The notes beneath the pieces are model-generated. The model was given only the letters and a program-made list of their open reading frames with translations. It did not search any database and was not told the DNA's origin. The translations under genes were made by a program, and so were the position numbers. Positions 26,232 to 34,391 of a DNA stretch of 64,000 nt are shown here, piece after piece. The first letter of the stretch is position 1, and the number at the start of each line of letters is the position of its first letter. This DNA comes from Candidatus Fermentibacter sp. Its GTDB lineage: Bacteria; Fermentibacterota; Fermentibacteria; Fermentibacterales; Fermentibacteraceae. Location: NCBI GenBank assembly GCA_030373045.1, contig JAUCPW010000029.1, positions 1 through 64,000 on the forward strand, written 5' to 3'.

Positions 26232-27776
26232 TCAGGCATTCTGCCAGAAGTCGCGGTCGAGCGCCCTGTACTGAACGGCCTCGGCGATGTGCGCCGCACC
26301 TATCCTCTCCTCCCCTCCCAGATCCGCGATCGTGAGTGCGAGCTTGAGGATCCTGTCGTAGGCCCGTGCGGAGAATCCGAACCTTTCCACCGCGTCGCGC
26401 AGGAAGGCGGCCTCCGTTGGGCCGAGCGTGCAGAAGCGCCGCACCTGGGCCGAACTCATCCTGGCGTTGCAGAAGACCTTCCGGCCCTTCCCGAACCGCG
26501 CGAGCTGCCTGCGCCTGGCCTCGGACACCCTGGCCCTCACCGCCTCCGATGACTCTCCCGGCGGCGTGCGGCCTGACAGGTCACCGTAGCGGACCGGCGC
26601 AACTTCGATGTGGATGTCGATCCTGTCGAGCAGGGGACCGGAGATCTTGCGGAGGTATCCCTGTATCTGGGGGCCGGTGCAGATGCAGGCCTTCCGCGGG
26701 TCTGTCAGGAAGCCGCACGGGCACGGGTTCATCGCGGCGAGAAGCATGAACCCGGCGGGGAACGTGACCGACGAGGACGCCCGCGAGATGGTAACCACTC
26801 CGTCCTCCATGGGCTGGCGGAGCACCTCCAGCACGCTGCGGCGGAACTCGGGGAGTTCGTCGAGGAAGAGGACCCCGTTGTGCGCCAGGCTGGCCTCTCC
26901 CGGCCGAGGGTTGGTGCAGCCGCCCACGAGCCCCGCGTCGGAGACGGTGTGGTGAGGGGATCGGAAGGGCCTTTCGCGGACGATGTGCGTGCCCTCCGGC
27001 AGGATTCCTGCGACGCTGTGGATCCGGGTGGTCTCGAGGGCCTCCTCGGACTCGAGGGGCGGCAGTATTCCGGGAAATCGCCTGGCGAGCATCGTCTTGC
27101 CGGCACCCGGCGGCCCGATCATCAGGATGTTGTGCCCGCCGGCGGCGGCGACCTCGAGAGCCCGCTTGGCCTGCTCCTGGCCCCTGACATCGCTCATGTC
27201 GGGCTCGGCATCGGTTCTGCCCCGAAGGATGGAGTCGGTATCGGGCTTCGTAGGCTCGATCGAGGCGGAACCGCGAAGGAGAGAGGCCACCTCGGCAAGG
27301 TTGCGGGCGCCCAGCACGTCCTGCCCTCCCACCAGGGCGGCTTCCGGGGCGGAGCCGGCCGGGACGATCAGGCCAGAGTGCTCGAGGCTCCGTGCGCCGA
27401 AGGCCATCGAGAGCATGCCCCGCACAGGCCTGAGTGCGCCGTCGAGCGAGAGTTCGCCGACGAAGACGTATCTGGATGCAGCCTCGACGGGGACGGCCCC
27501 AGCGGCAGCCAGAAGCCCGACGGCGATGGCCAGGTCGAAGCCGGACCCCTCCTTCCTCCTGTCGGCGGGAGCCAGGTTGACCGTTGTTCTCTTTCCGGGC
27601 AGGCTGTCGAGCACGCTTCCCATGGCGGACAGCACCCTCTCCCTCGACTCGCGCACGGAGCTGTCGGGCAGGCCGACCAGGGTGAACGTAGGCAGCCCCC
27701 TGGCCATGTCCACCTCGACCTCGACGGGGAAGGCGTCTATCCCGCAGATGCCCATGCCCCTGGTGCGGGCCAGCAT
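26232..27776 (-). CDS. comM: ComM/YifB-family Mg-chelatase-like AAA+ ATPase
   Basis: 514 residues from ATG 27776, which follows GGAGG at good spacing. The N-terminal ribosomal-S5-like domain covers about residues 1-170 (GICGIDAFPVEVEVDMARG, VFVGELSLDGALRPV). The AAA+ core has Walker A MIGPPGAGKT and Walker B GVLFLDELPEF, then RQPMEDGVVTISRA and a zinc-type motif MNPCPCGF. ComM is a branch-migration helicase that helps integrate incoming DNA during transformation. A promoter-like sequence lies 29-57 nt upstream. All key motifs are intact. Confidence 0.95.
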   Translation of the reverse strand: MLARTRGMGICGIDAFPVEVEVDMARGLPTFTLVGLPDSSVRESRERVLSAMGSVLDSLPGKRTTVNLAPADRRKEGSGFDLAIAVGLLAAAGAVPVEAASRYVFVGELSLDGALRPVRGMLSMAFGARSLEHSGLIVPAGSAPEAALVGGQDVLGARNLAEVASLLRGSASIEPTKPDTDSILRGRTDAEPDMSDVRGQEQAKRALEVAAAGGHNILMIGPPGAGKTMLARRFPGILPPLESEEALETTRIHSVAGILPEGTHIVRERPFRSPHHTVSDAGLVGGCTNPRPGEASLAHNGVLFLDELPEFRRSVLEVLRQPMEDGVVTISRASSSVTFPAGFMLLAAMNPCPCGFLTDPRKACICTGPQIQGYLRKISGPLLDRIDIHIEVAPVRYGDLSGRTPPGESSEAVRARVSEARRRQLARFGKGRKVFCNARMSSAQVRRFCTLGPTEAAFLRDAVERFGFSARAYDRILKLALTIADLGGEERIGAAHIAEAVQYRALDRDFWQNA

Positions 27777-27804
27777 GCCTGCCTCCACCTCCTTCTTCAT
27801 CTCC

Positions 27805-27833
27805 AGTGTATTCCGATCCCGCAGGAAGTGCAA
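27805..27833 (-). promoter_or_regulatory. Promoter for comM and the genes after it
   Basis: On the minus strand TTGCAC (27833-27828) and TACACT (27810-27805) are exactly 17 bp apart, upstream of the comM start. This is the only clear promoter seen before the long minus-strand run down to 9.8 kb. It lies next to the first hairpin of the duplicated element. Confidence 0.6.
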
Positions 27834-27837
27834 GCCC

Positions 27838-27961
27838 CTCATTTCGCGGAGCGAAATGAGAAGGAAGCGCAGCACGGTTTCCGAAGGAAACCTGCGAGAG
27901 CGCTAAGGCCTGCCGCCTTTTCCTGCAGGCTCCCCCATGGAGCCTGCAGAACAGCCTGCGT
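27838..27961. repeat. Multi-hairpin element, copy 1
   Basis: This copy has three perfect stems in order: CTCATTTCGC/GCGAAATGAG (27838-27847 and 27851-27860), GGTTTCC/GGAAACC (27876-27882 and 27886-27892, loop GAA), and an 11-bp stem CTGCAGGCTCC/GGAGCCTGCAG (27923-27933 and 27939-27949). Its last 99 bases (27863-27961) recur almost unchanged at 28046-28144. No credible protein is encoded. Confidence 0.8.
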
Positions 27962-28015
27962 CAAGGCTGGAATCATGGTCTCTCGCTGTCTGCCTTCGGC
28001 AGAAAGCTGGCGACG

Positions 28016-28144
28016 CCTTCATTTCCGCGCCGGCGGATATGAAGGGGAAGCGCAGCACGGTTTCCGAAGGAAACCTGCGAGAGCGCTCAGGCCTGCCGCC
28101 TTTTCCCGCAGGCTCCCCCGGGGAGCCTGCAGAACAGCTTGCGT
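28016..28144. repeat. Multi-hairpin element, copy 2
   Basis: This copy has the same three-stem order as copy 1. The first stem differs in sequence but is again self-complementary (CCTTCAT at 28016-28022 with ATGAAGG at 28039-28045, and CCGC with GCGG inside). The second stem is identical (28059-28075). The third keeps GCAGGCTCC/GGAGCCTGC (28108-28116 and 28122-28130) with altered loop bases. A separate small hairpin TCTGCC-TTC-GGCAGA lies between the copies at 27989-28003. Confidence 0.8.
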
Positions 28145-28702
28145 GTTGCAGTCCGCTTTCAACTCCTTTGACTCCCTCGCCAAATGGCTCCTGCCGCATG
28201 GTTTTCCCTGGTGGTTCTGCATGTTCTTCCTTGCCACAGCCGCATGTGACACTGCCTCGCAGCACTTGTTTTCATTTCCACGACTGGAGTTATCGAGAAC
28301 CATCAGGCGCGGTTTTCGGCATTCATCCAGCTTGATGTAGCATAGTTCATGCAAGTCAAGAATACCGAAACATGGCTATAGCACTGCGGGACAGAAAGAT
28401 ATCTCTGCATCTGAACAATCTGAAACCAGGAACCGACCTATTGCCCTTCGGGGGCAAGGCGGATATCTTCGCGGCTGGAAGGCCGGGCGCCTTCCACAAT
28501 CCGAACGGAGATGGAGCGTGAGGACCGTCATGGTGACTCTGTACAGCATGAAGGTTTGAGGCCGGGCCCGGAGCCCGGTCGGGCTCCATATGAGGCAGCC
28601 GGCCCCCTGACCGCCTCCTGCGGCGGCCTGAGGGCACTGCCGCGGGCCCTCCTCTGGCGTCCGGACCCGTGCGGCCCGGAGCGGAAGGGGGAGATCGGAT
28701 CC

Positions 28703-29503
28703 ATGGAGAGGACAAGAGCTGTTCTGGCCGACGTGCAGGGTGTCTACAGCGGCCCCGAGGGCGATCTGTGGAAGCTCATCATGGGCGAGCAGATCCACAT
28801 CGGCGGTTTCCAGCAATCCATGATCCTGGCCGGGAAGGCCGGCATCGCGCGGGGCGAGAAGGTCCTCGACCTCTGCTCAGCCCTCGGCGCGGGCCTGAGG
28901 TTCCTCGCCAGATTCCACGGAGCGAAGGGCTACGGGCTAGATGCGACCGAGGCGATGCTCTCGAAGGCCCGGGCCGCGACGGCCGCCGACGGCCTCTCCG
29001 ATTCCATCGAGTACAGGCTCGGCGACGTCAGGAGCATCCCCTGGCCCGACGGCTTCTTCGACGTGGTGTGGGGCGAGGATGCCTGGTGCTACGTCGAGGA
29101 CAAGGAATCCATGATCCGCGAGGCCGCAAGGGTGCTCCGCCCCGGCGGCAGGGCGGCGTTCAGCGACTGGGTAGAAGGCCCGGCGGGATGGACCGAGTCG
29201 ACCGCCCAGAGGATCTGCTCCTTCATGAAGTTCCCCTTCATCGGCCCCCGGTCCTACTGGGAGGGCCTCCTCCGGGACGCGGGCTTCGAGATCGTCTCCT
29301 CCGAGGACTGCACTCCGCACTTCGCGAAGTGCATCGACCTCTACATCTCCATGCTCACGGACCAGCTCACGTTCGACGCCCTGCGCATAATCGGGTGGGA
29401 CATGGACATGTTCAAGGCGCTCGGGGGCGAGATGGCGTTCATGTCGGAGCAGGCCCACGCGGGGTCGTTCGGCAGATGCCGGATCGTGGCTCTCAGGAAA
29501 TAA
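28703..29503 (+). CDS. Class I SAM-dependent methyltransferase
   Basis: 266 residues from ATG 28703, with GGGGGAGA upstream. The Rossmann motif I is VLDLCSALGAG (residues about 55-65). The acidic residue after strand 2 is in GLDATEAML, and motif post-I/II is RLGDVRSIPWPDGFFDVVWGEDAWCYV. Overall it resembles the glycine/sarcosine N-methyltransferase or UbiE-like small-molecule group. A Cys replaces the usual Gly of motif I (LCSALG), also seen in some relatives. It lies 31 nt before a 2-hydroxyacyl-CoA-dehydratase-type gene in the same direction and is probably in that operon. The substrate is unknown. Confidence 0.88.
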   Translation: MERTRAVLADVQGVYSGPEGDLWKLIMGEQIHIGGFQQSMILAGKAGIARGEKVLDLCSALGAGLRFLARFHGAKGYGLDATEAMLSKARAATAADGLSDSIEYRLGDVRSIPWPDGFFDVVWGEDAWCYVEDKESMIREAARVLRPGGRAAFSDWVEGPAGWTESTAQRICSFMKFPFIGPRSYWEGLLRDAGFEIVSSEDCTPHFAKCIDLYISMLTDQLTFDALRIIGWDMDMFKALGGEMAFMSEQAHAGSFGRCRIVALRK

Positions 29504-29534
29504 CGGCAGGCATGCGCGGCGGACCGGAGGAAGG

Positions 29535-30623
29535 GTGACGGGACGGGCGGATCTCCTGGAAGCCAGGATCGAGAGCGAGCTCAGCGGGATAGCGTCATTC
29601 CGATCAGGCGGCGGACGCGTCCTGGGGACTCTCTGCCACGCCTTCCCGATGTCCGTCGGGGCCGGCCTGGGCATGCGCCCGGTCAGGGTGCTGCACGGAG
29701 CCACCGGCTCGAACGAGGAGGCAGGGGAACGGTTCATGAGACCGGATTCCTGCCCTCTCGTGAAGGCCTTCGCCGGGGCGGCCGCCGCCGGATCGGGGCT
29801 CCACGGCATGGTGGACGTCTGGGTCGCGATGTACACGTGCGACCAGACCAGGAGACTCTTCCAGGAGCTGGGCAGGGTCACCGGGACCCCGGCGCTCCAC
29901 ATCCAGCTCCCGTCCACCAGGACCCCCGAGGCCGAGGGCTACTTCGCGCATCAGGTGGAGAGACTGTGCGGGGATCTGGCCGCCTCGGGCCATGTCGCGT
30001 ACTCGGAGCCGGACGCACGCGCATACGAGACGGAGAGGAGGAGGGCAGCCTCCTCCCTCCGCTCCATCGCGATGGCCGGGAGCCTCCCGCCCACCGCGCT
30101 GCACGCAGCCTTCTCGCTGCTGAGCATCGCTCGGCCGGGCGGGCTGGCATCGTTCCTGGAATCCCTTGCACCCGGCCGAGGCGCCTGGTCGGGCGGACCC
30201 AGGATCGCCGTCGCGGGCGGCCCCATGGCGCACGGCGACGGCTCGGTCCCGGAGCTGCTCGAAGAAGCCGGCGCCGTGATGGTCCCGCTGGGCTGCTCGG
30301 GCCTCCAGGCATCGCTCCCCTCGGGCGGACCGGGCGACTGTTCGCCCGCGGGCCTGGCCCGCGAGTACTTCGGGGCATCGCGGTGCGCCCGCTGCAGGCC
30401 CAACGCAGGGGTCTTCGACTACCTGGCGGAATCGATCGAGGAGGCGGGCTGCCGCGGCATGATCCTGAAGACACTGAAGTTCTGCGATCTCTGGTACACC
30501 GAGCGGGAGAGGATCAGGGCCAGGATGCCCGTTCCGGTGCTGGTCCTGGACACGAGTTTCGGGCCGGGGGGCCGGGAGAGGATCGGCACCCGCATCGAGG
30601 CCTTCCTGGAGAGCCTCTCATGA
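29535..30623 (+). CDS. 2-hydroxyacyl-CoA dehydratase-family subunit
   Basis: 362 residues from a GTG with GGAGG close upstream. Family signs: HGATGSNEEAGERFMRPDSC followed by PLVKAF, where Cys binds the [4Fe-4S] cluster; MYTCDQTRR; and KTLKFCDLWYTERER near the C-terminus, corresponding to the conserved KFCD..E segment. An extra CARC pair occurs at about residues 287-290. HgdB/BcrC-type subunits accept an electron from an ATP-driven activator and reduce difficult substrates. The next two genes supply two further family domains and the activator. The stop overlaps the next start (ATGA). Confidence 0.85.
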   Translation: MTGRADLLEARIESELSGIASFRSGGGRVLGTLCHAFPMSVGAGLGMRPVRVLHGATGSNEEAGERFMRPDSCPLVKAFAGAAAAGSGLHGMVDVWVAMYTCDQTRRLFQELGRVTGTPALHIQLPSTRTPEAEGYFAHQVERLCGDLAASGHVAYSEPDARAYETERRRAASSLRSIAMAGSLPPTALHAAFSLLSIARPGGLASFLESLAPGRGAWSGGPRIAVAGGPMAHGDGSVPELLEEAGAVMVPLGCSGLQASLPSGGPGDCSPAGLAREYFGASRCARCRPNAGVFDYLAESIEEAGCRGMILKTLKFCDLWYTERERIRARMPVPVLVLDTSFGPGGRERIGTRIEAFLESLS

Positions 30624-33217
30624 CGCGCTTCTCGGAGAGGATCACTTCGGACGACTGGGAGGCCCGCATCAGGCAGGTCCCGGACGAGTACCGCGACAGG
30701 TGCAGATTTCTGAGGAACCTCATCCCCGGCGGTGTGGAGTACCTGTTCAGCCCGCACGAATACTCGTGCAGGGGAGACACACTCCTCCGCAGGCTGCGGT
30801 TCGACGACTCGCCGGCCGCCCTCAGGCTCTGGGCCTTCCTGTTCAGCGAGAAGGACCGCCTCTTCCTGGCGAAGGAGAACGGCCTGAATATAGTCGCCGC
30901 GATGAAGGACCTGGGCCAGGTGCCGGTGATCACCTATGCCTGGCGCGACGCGCTCACGTTCTATGCCGACGAGCTGTGGTGGGCCCCCTGCTTCTCCGAG
31001 GAGCCGCACCTGCTCGACGAGGCTGCCAGGCTCGGGGCCGGCGAGGAACTGTGCTACGTGAGGGCGGCCCTGGGCGCGATGGTGACGCTCGACTACTTCC
31101 CGAAGCCCGACCTGTGCATCGCGGGGGTGGGAGCCTGCTGCGACGACTTCTCGGCCGTGATGCAGCTCATCGAGGGCCTGGGGATAAACGTGCACTGGTG
31201 GGAGATGGCCGGGCGGTTCGACGAGACGTCGTGGTCCCCGGGAGAGGAATACGGAGTGACGCCCCACGGCGGCATGCGCTACCAGCTCTCCGCCGCCCGC
31301 TTCGCCGAGGGGCAGCTCAGGGGGATCGCCGGTGCGATGGAGCGGCTCACGGGGCACCCGGCCTCCGAAGCCGACCTCGAGCGCAGCAGGGACCTCTTCA
31401 ACGGGCTCCGGGGGCGCATCGCCGAGCTCAGGCGCCTGGTCTACTCCGCGCGCAGGCCGCCTCTGCCCGGCCTCGAGATGCTCCTTGCCGAGTTCATCGG
31501 CATACATACCTGCTCCGAACCCGACGAGAGCCTCGACGTGCTGGACGACCTGCTCTCGACCGTCAGGTCGCGCCTGGAGTCCGGCACATCCCCCTTCGGG
31601 GAGGATCCCCTGAGGGTCTACTGGGTGACCCCCCCGACCGATGCGTCGCTCGTGACGCAGCTCGAGGACATGGGCGGATGCGTGGCGGGCTCGGAGTACA
31701 TGATCTCGCACTCGTACCTGCCGCTGGCCGGAGGCGGGGATGTCTTCGCATCCGTCGCGGAGAACTGCATGGACGACCTGATGCTCGGGTCGCCGCACGC
31801 CAGGGCCGCCAGGATAGCGCAGGAGGCCCGGAGGTTCGGCGCGGAGGGCGTGATAGTGTCGGGCATATTCGGGGCCAGCCACTGCCCCCACGAGGAGAAG
31901 GTGCTGGCCGAGGTGATAGAGAGGGAGGCCGGCATACCCCTGCTCGCCTTCGACGTGCCCTACTCCCCCGGTCGCCGGAACGAGCAGGTGGCGGGCAGGA
32001 TGGAGAGCTTCACGGAACTTCTGAGATCCAGGAGGTCGCCCATGGTGTCGACGGGATGCTGCCCGGGCGGGCCGGGTTCCGCCGCAGGCGAAGACCCTTT
32101 CGAGTACTTCGACGACTCCATCGCCGTCGAGGTGGATGCGGTGCGCGCCCTCAAGAGGCAGGGCAGGGGCGTGGTGGGCATCTACTGCGAGTACACCCCC
32201 CGCGAGGTCATCATGGCGGCAGGCGCCAGCCCGGTCTGCCTCTGCGGCACCAGCAGGAGGACGATCGCCCCGGCGGAGACGGTGCTCCCCTCCAACCTGT
32301 GCCCTCTCATCAAGTCGTCGTTCGGCTACATCCTGACCAGCCGCTGCCCGTTCTTCTCGGTGTGCGACGCCGTGGTCGCCGAGACCACCTGCGACGGCAA
32401 GAAGAAGATGTACGAGCTGATAGCCGACAGGAAGCCGCAGCACATCCTCGAGCTCACCCAGAAGTGCGACGAGGAGGATGCCTTCCGCCACTGGGTCTCC
32501 GAGGTGAGGAAGCTCGCGCGCTTCCTCGAGAACCTGTACGGAGTCGAGATCACCGACGAGAGGATGAGGGACGCCATAAGGCGGATGAACCGCGAGAGGA
32601 GCCTCCTCAACGAGGTGTTCTCCCTGGGCGAATCCGACCCGCCGATAGTGACGGGCAGGGAGCTCGCCCTGGTGAGATACAGGCTCTCGGGCTTCGACAG
32701 GCACCTGGAGATGCTGGGACGCTTCGCCTCCGGGGTCCGGGCGAGGGCCGCCGAAGGCTTCAGGGCGGCTCCCGCGGGCGCGCCGAGGGTGATGGTGACG
32801 GGATGCCCCACGGGCAGGGACACCCTCAAGGTGATCGAGCTCGTCGAGGAGTGCGGGGGGATCGTCGTGGTCCAGGAGGCCTGCTCTGGGGTGAAGCCCA
32901 CCGAGAAGCTGACCCCGGAGGACGGAGACCCGTTCGAGGCGGTCGCCAGGAAGCACTTCGACATCCCCTGCTCCTGCATGACACCCAACAGGGGCAGGCT
33001 CGAGCTGATCGACAGGCTCGCGGCCAGGTTCAGGCCGCAGGCCGTGGTGGACCTGGTCTGGCACGCCTGCCATACCTACAACGTCGAATCGTACCTGGTC
33101 GAGCGCCATGTCCGCGACACGCTCGGCCTCCCCTACATGAAGGTCGAGACCGACTACTCGGATTCCGACCGCGAGAGGCTGGCCGTGAGGATCCAGACGC
33201 TGCTGGAGCTTTCGTGA
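30620..33217 (+). CDS. Two-domain 2-hydroxyacyl-CoA dehydratase / double-cubane-type reductase
   Basis: 865 residues, about twice the size of a normal family subunit. The first half (about 1-470) is a divergent HgdA/BcrC-like domain with GACCDDFSAVMQLIEGLGI, FGASHCPHEEKVLAEVIERE and GIPLLAFDVPY. The second half (about 485-865) is close to double-cubane-cluster proteins: CEYTPREVIMAAGASPVCLC, LPSNLCPLIKSSFG, TTCDGKKKMYELIADRKPQ, TGCPTGRDTLKV and VQEACSG. Both halves keep cluster-type cysteines. It overlaps the upstream gene by 4 nt (ATGA) and the activator by 4 nt (GTGA). I do not know the substrate. No CoA-transferase or acyl-CoA ligase is nearby. Confidence 0.85.
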   Translation: MTRFSERITSDDWEARIRQVPDEYRDRCRFLRNLIPGGVEYLFSPHEYSCRGDTLLRRLRFDDSPAALRLWAFLFSEKDRLFLAKENGLNIVAAMKDLGQVPVITYAWRDALTFYADELWWAPCFSEEPHLLDEAARLGAGEELCYVRAALGAMVTLDYFPKPDLCIAGVGACCDDFSAVMQLIEGLGINVHWWEMAGRFDETSWSPGEEYGVTPHGGMRYQLSAARFAEGQLRGIAGAMERLTGHPASEADLERSRDLFNGLRGRIAELRRLVYSARRPPLPGLEMLLAEFIGIHTCSEPDESLDVLDDLLSTVRSRLESGTSPFGEDPLRVYWVTPPTDASLVTQLEDMGGCVAGSEYMISHSYLPLAGGGDVFASVAENCMDDLMLGSPHARAARIAQEARRFGAEGVIVSGIFGASHCPHEEKVLAEVIEREAGIPLLAFDVPYSPGRRNEQVAGRMESFTELLRSRRSPMVSTGCCPGGPGSAAGEDPFEYFDDSIAVEVDAVRALKRQGRGVVGIYCEYTPREVIMAAGASPVCLCGTSRRTIAPAETVLPSNLCPLIKSSFGYILTSRCPFFSVCDAVVAETTCDGKKKMYELIADRKPQHILELTQKCDEEDAFRHWVSEVRKLARFLENLYGVEITDERMRDAIRRMNRERSLLNEVFSLGESDPPIVTGRELALVRYRLSGFDRHLEMLGRFASGVRARAAEGFRAAPAGAPRVMVTGCPTGRDTLKVIELVEECGGIVVVQEACSGVKPTEKLTPEDGDPFEAVARKHFDIPCSCMTPNRGRLELIDRLAARFRPQAVVDLVWHACHTYNVESYLVERHVRDTLGLPYMKVETDYSDSDRERLAVRIQTLLELS

Positions 33218-33990
33218 GACTCGGCTGCGGGGTCGACATAGGCGCGAGGTCCATCGAGGTGGTCCTCTTCGATGGTGCGCAGATGGTGGAATCCGCAGTG
33301 ACGGACACCGGGTCGCGTCCCGCGGACGCTGCGGCCGATCTGTTCGGGAGGGTGCTGGCGGCTGCCGGCGTCGATCGCGCGGACCTCGCCGGCACTCTCG
33401 CGACCGGATACGGCAGGAACTACTTCAAGCTCGCGGACAGGGTCGCTTCCGAGATCCTCTGCCACGCCCGCGGGGTCTCCTACCTCTTCCCGTCGGCCAG
33501 GACCGTGATAGACATCGGCGGCCAGGACTCGAAGCTCATAGAGATGGACGAAGGCGGCCGCACCACCGACTTCGTGATGAACGACAGGTGCGCGGCGGGC
33601 ACGGGCCGCTTCATCGAGCTCACGGGGCAGATCGTCGGGGTCCCGCTCGACGGCATGGCCGACGCCGTGAAGGATCACAGGGCCTCGGTGGAGATCTCCT
33701 CGATGTGCGCCGTGTTCGCCGAGAGCGAGATCGTGGGCCTCCTGCAGTCCGGGGTCCCGATACCGTCCATCCTGAACGGGGTCTTCAGGGCCGTCGCGAG
33801 GCGGACCGTCTCGATGGCCGGCCGGACGAAGCTCCTCCCCCAGGTGGTGTTCACCGGCGGCGTCGCGAAGAACGGCGGCGTGGTGAGAGCGCTCGTGGAG
33901 GAGATGGGCACCGGGATACTCGTACCGGACGAGCCCAGGATCACCGGGGCGCTGGGCGCCGCCATCCTGGCCCTCTCGAAGGGGACCTGA
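33214..33990 (+). CDS. ATP-dependent activator of the 2-hydroxyacyl-CoA dehydratase family (HgdC/BadF-type)
   Basis: 258 residues from GTG 33214, overlapping the previous stop as GTGA. It has the ASKHA ATPase fold: phosphate-binding VDIGARSIEVVLF, then ATGYGRNYFK, IDIGGQDSKLIEMD, and FTGGVAKNGGVV near the end. The two cysteines that hold the shared [4Fe-4S] cluster of the homodimer are in NDRCAAGTGRFIE and SSMCAVFAESE. ATP hydrolysis drives one low-potential electron into the partner enzyme. Being the last gene, it should serve the preceding dehydratase-family proteins. It is oxygen-sensitive by analogy. Confidence 0.93.
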   Translation: MRLGCGVDIGARSIEVVLFDGAQMVESAVTDTGSRPADAAADLFGRVLAAAGVDRADLAGTLATGYGRNYFKLADRVASEILCHARGVSYLFPSARTVIDIGGQDSKLIEMDEGGRTTDFVMNDRCAAGTGRFIELTGQIVGVPLDGMADAVKDHRASVEISSMCAVFAESEIVGLLQSGVPIPSILNGVFRAVARRTVSMAGRTKLLPQVVFTGGVAKNGGVVRALVEEMGTGILVPDEPRITGALGAAILALSKGT

Positions 33991-33991
33991 G

Positions 33992-34019
33992 AGCAGGGGC
34001 CGCCGGGCAGGCCCCTGCT
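33992..34019 (+). terminator. Hairpin terminator between convergent genes
   Basis: A perfect 10-bp stem AGCAGGGGCC/GGCCCCTGCT with an 8-nt loop begins right after the activator stop, and the minus-strand yraN stop is just beyond it. There is no T-run on either side, so intrinsic termination may be weak or helped by Rho. Confidence 0.6.
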
Positions 34020-34025
34020 GTGATG

Positions 34026-34391
34026 TCAGACCGTGAAGAGCGTCCGCGAGACGAAGGCGTTCTCCAGGTAGTCGACCTCGAAGGCTCCGCTCGCGCCCCT
34101 CACGATGGCCACGTCGAACCTGCAGTCTCCATCGTATCCGGTGACAGACAGATACATGGCCGCCACGCCTGCGATCTTCGACCTCTTGCGGGCGTCGATC
34201 TTCTCCGGGGCCATCGTGGCGCTGCCCGAGGATGCCAGCTTGACCTCCACGAAGGCCATCAGCCCCTCCCTCAGGGCCACGATATCCACCTCCCCCGGGC
34301 CGAGCCTCAGATTGCGCTCGAGGATCGTCCAGCCGCGATCCGTGAGCCATGATGCCACGGAGTTCTCGGCCTCGGCGGCAAGGGGGTCCAT
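34026..34391 (-). CDS. yraN: YraN/UPF0102 family nuclease-like protein
   Basis: 121 residues from ATG 34391, after GGAGGG. It shows the family pattern GWTILERNLRLGPGEVDIVALREG followed by FVEVKLAS: a PD-(D/E)XK-type core with E-V-D and E-V-K. The usual VK.R.s.. ending is changed to EVKLASSGS. The substrate is not established. It is the last gene of the ffh-rpsP-trmD operon and overlaps rnhB by one base (TGATG). Confidence 0.9.
   Translation of the reverse strand: MDPLAAEAENSVASWLTDRGWTILERNLRLGPGEVDIVALREGLMAFVEVKLASSGSATMAPEKIDARKRSKIAGVAAMYLSVTGYDGDCRFDVAIVRGASGAFEVDYLENAFVSRTLFTV

Larger units (their letters stand above)
27834..28702. other. Gene-free region between comM and the methyltransferase operon
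   Basis: About 870 bp without a convincing gene. The left part holds the two hairpin elements. The middle (28150-28370) is AT-richer and shows nothing I can name. The right part has a small hairpin (TTGCCC/GGGCAA around 28441-28457) and GC-rich inverted segments near 28560-28660 that could lie in the leader of the downstream operon. A 49-codon ATG frame at 28372-28521 uses codons unlike the neighbours and is probably chance. No riboswitch consensus was recognised. Confidence 0.55.

Noticed and set aside
27903-28265. 120-codon minus-strand frame with repeated PGEPAGKGGRPE-like segments
   Set aside because: Its internal repeat is just the DNA hairpin element read as protein; both copies are better explained as structured nucleic acid.
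28372-28521. 49-codon ATG frame before the methyltransferase
   Set aside because: Codons such as ATA and AGA are unlike the neighbours, there is no SD, and it overlaps a small hairpin. Probably chance.
28522-28702. Possible SAM or cobalamin riboswitch upstream of the methyltransferase
   Set aside because: GC-rich inverted segments are present, but I found none of the conserved core sequences of these riboswitches.
30419-33109. 896-codon open frame on the minus strand
   Set aside because: It lies fully antisense to the double dehydratase gene, whose motifs are unmistakable. The translation is low-complexity and rich in Arg, His and Gly, as expected from GC-rich third positions.
33992-34019. 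Strong bidirectional intrinsic terminator
   Set aside because: The stem is perfect but no T-run follows on either strand, so I list it only as a moderate-confidence hairpin terminator.
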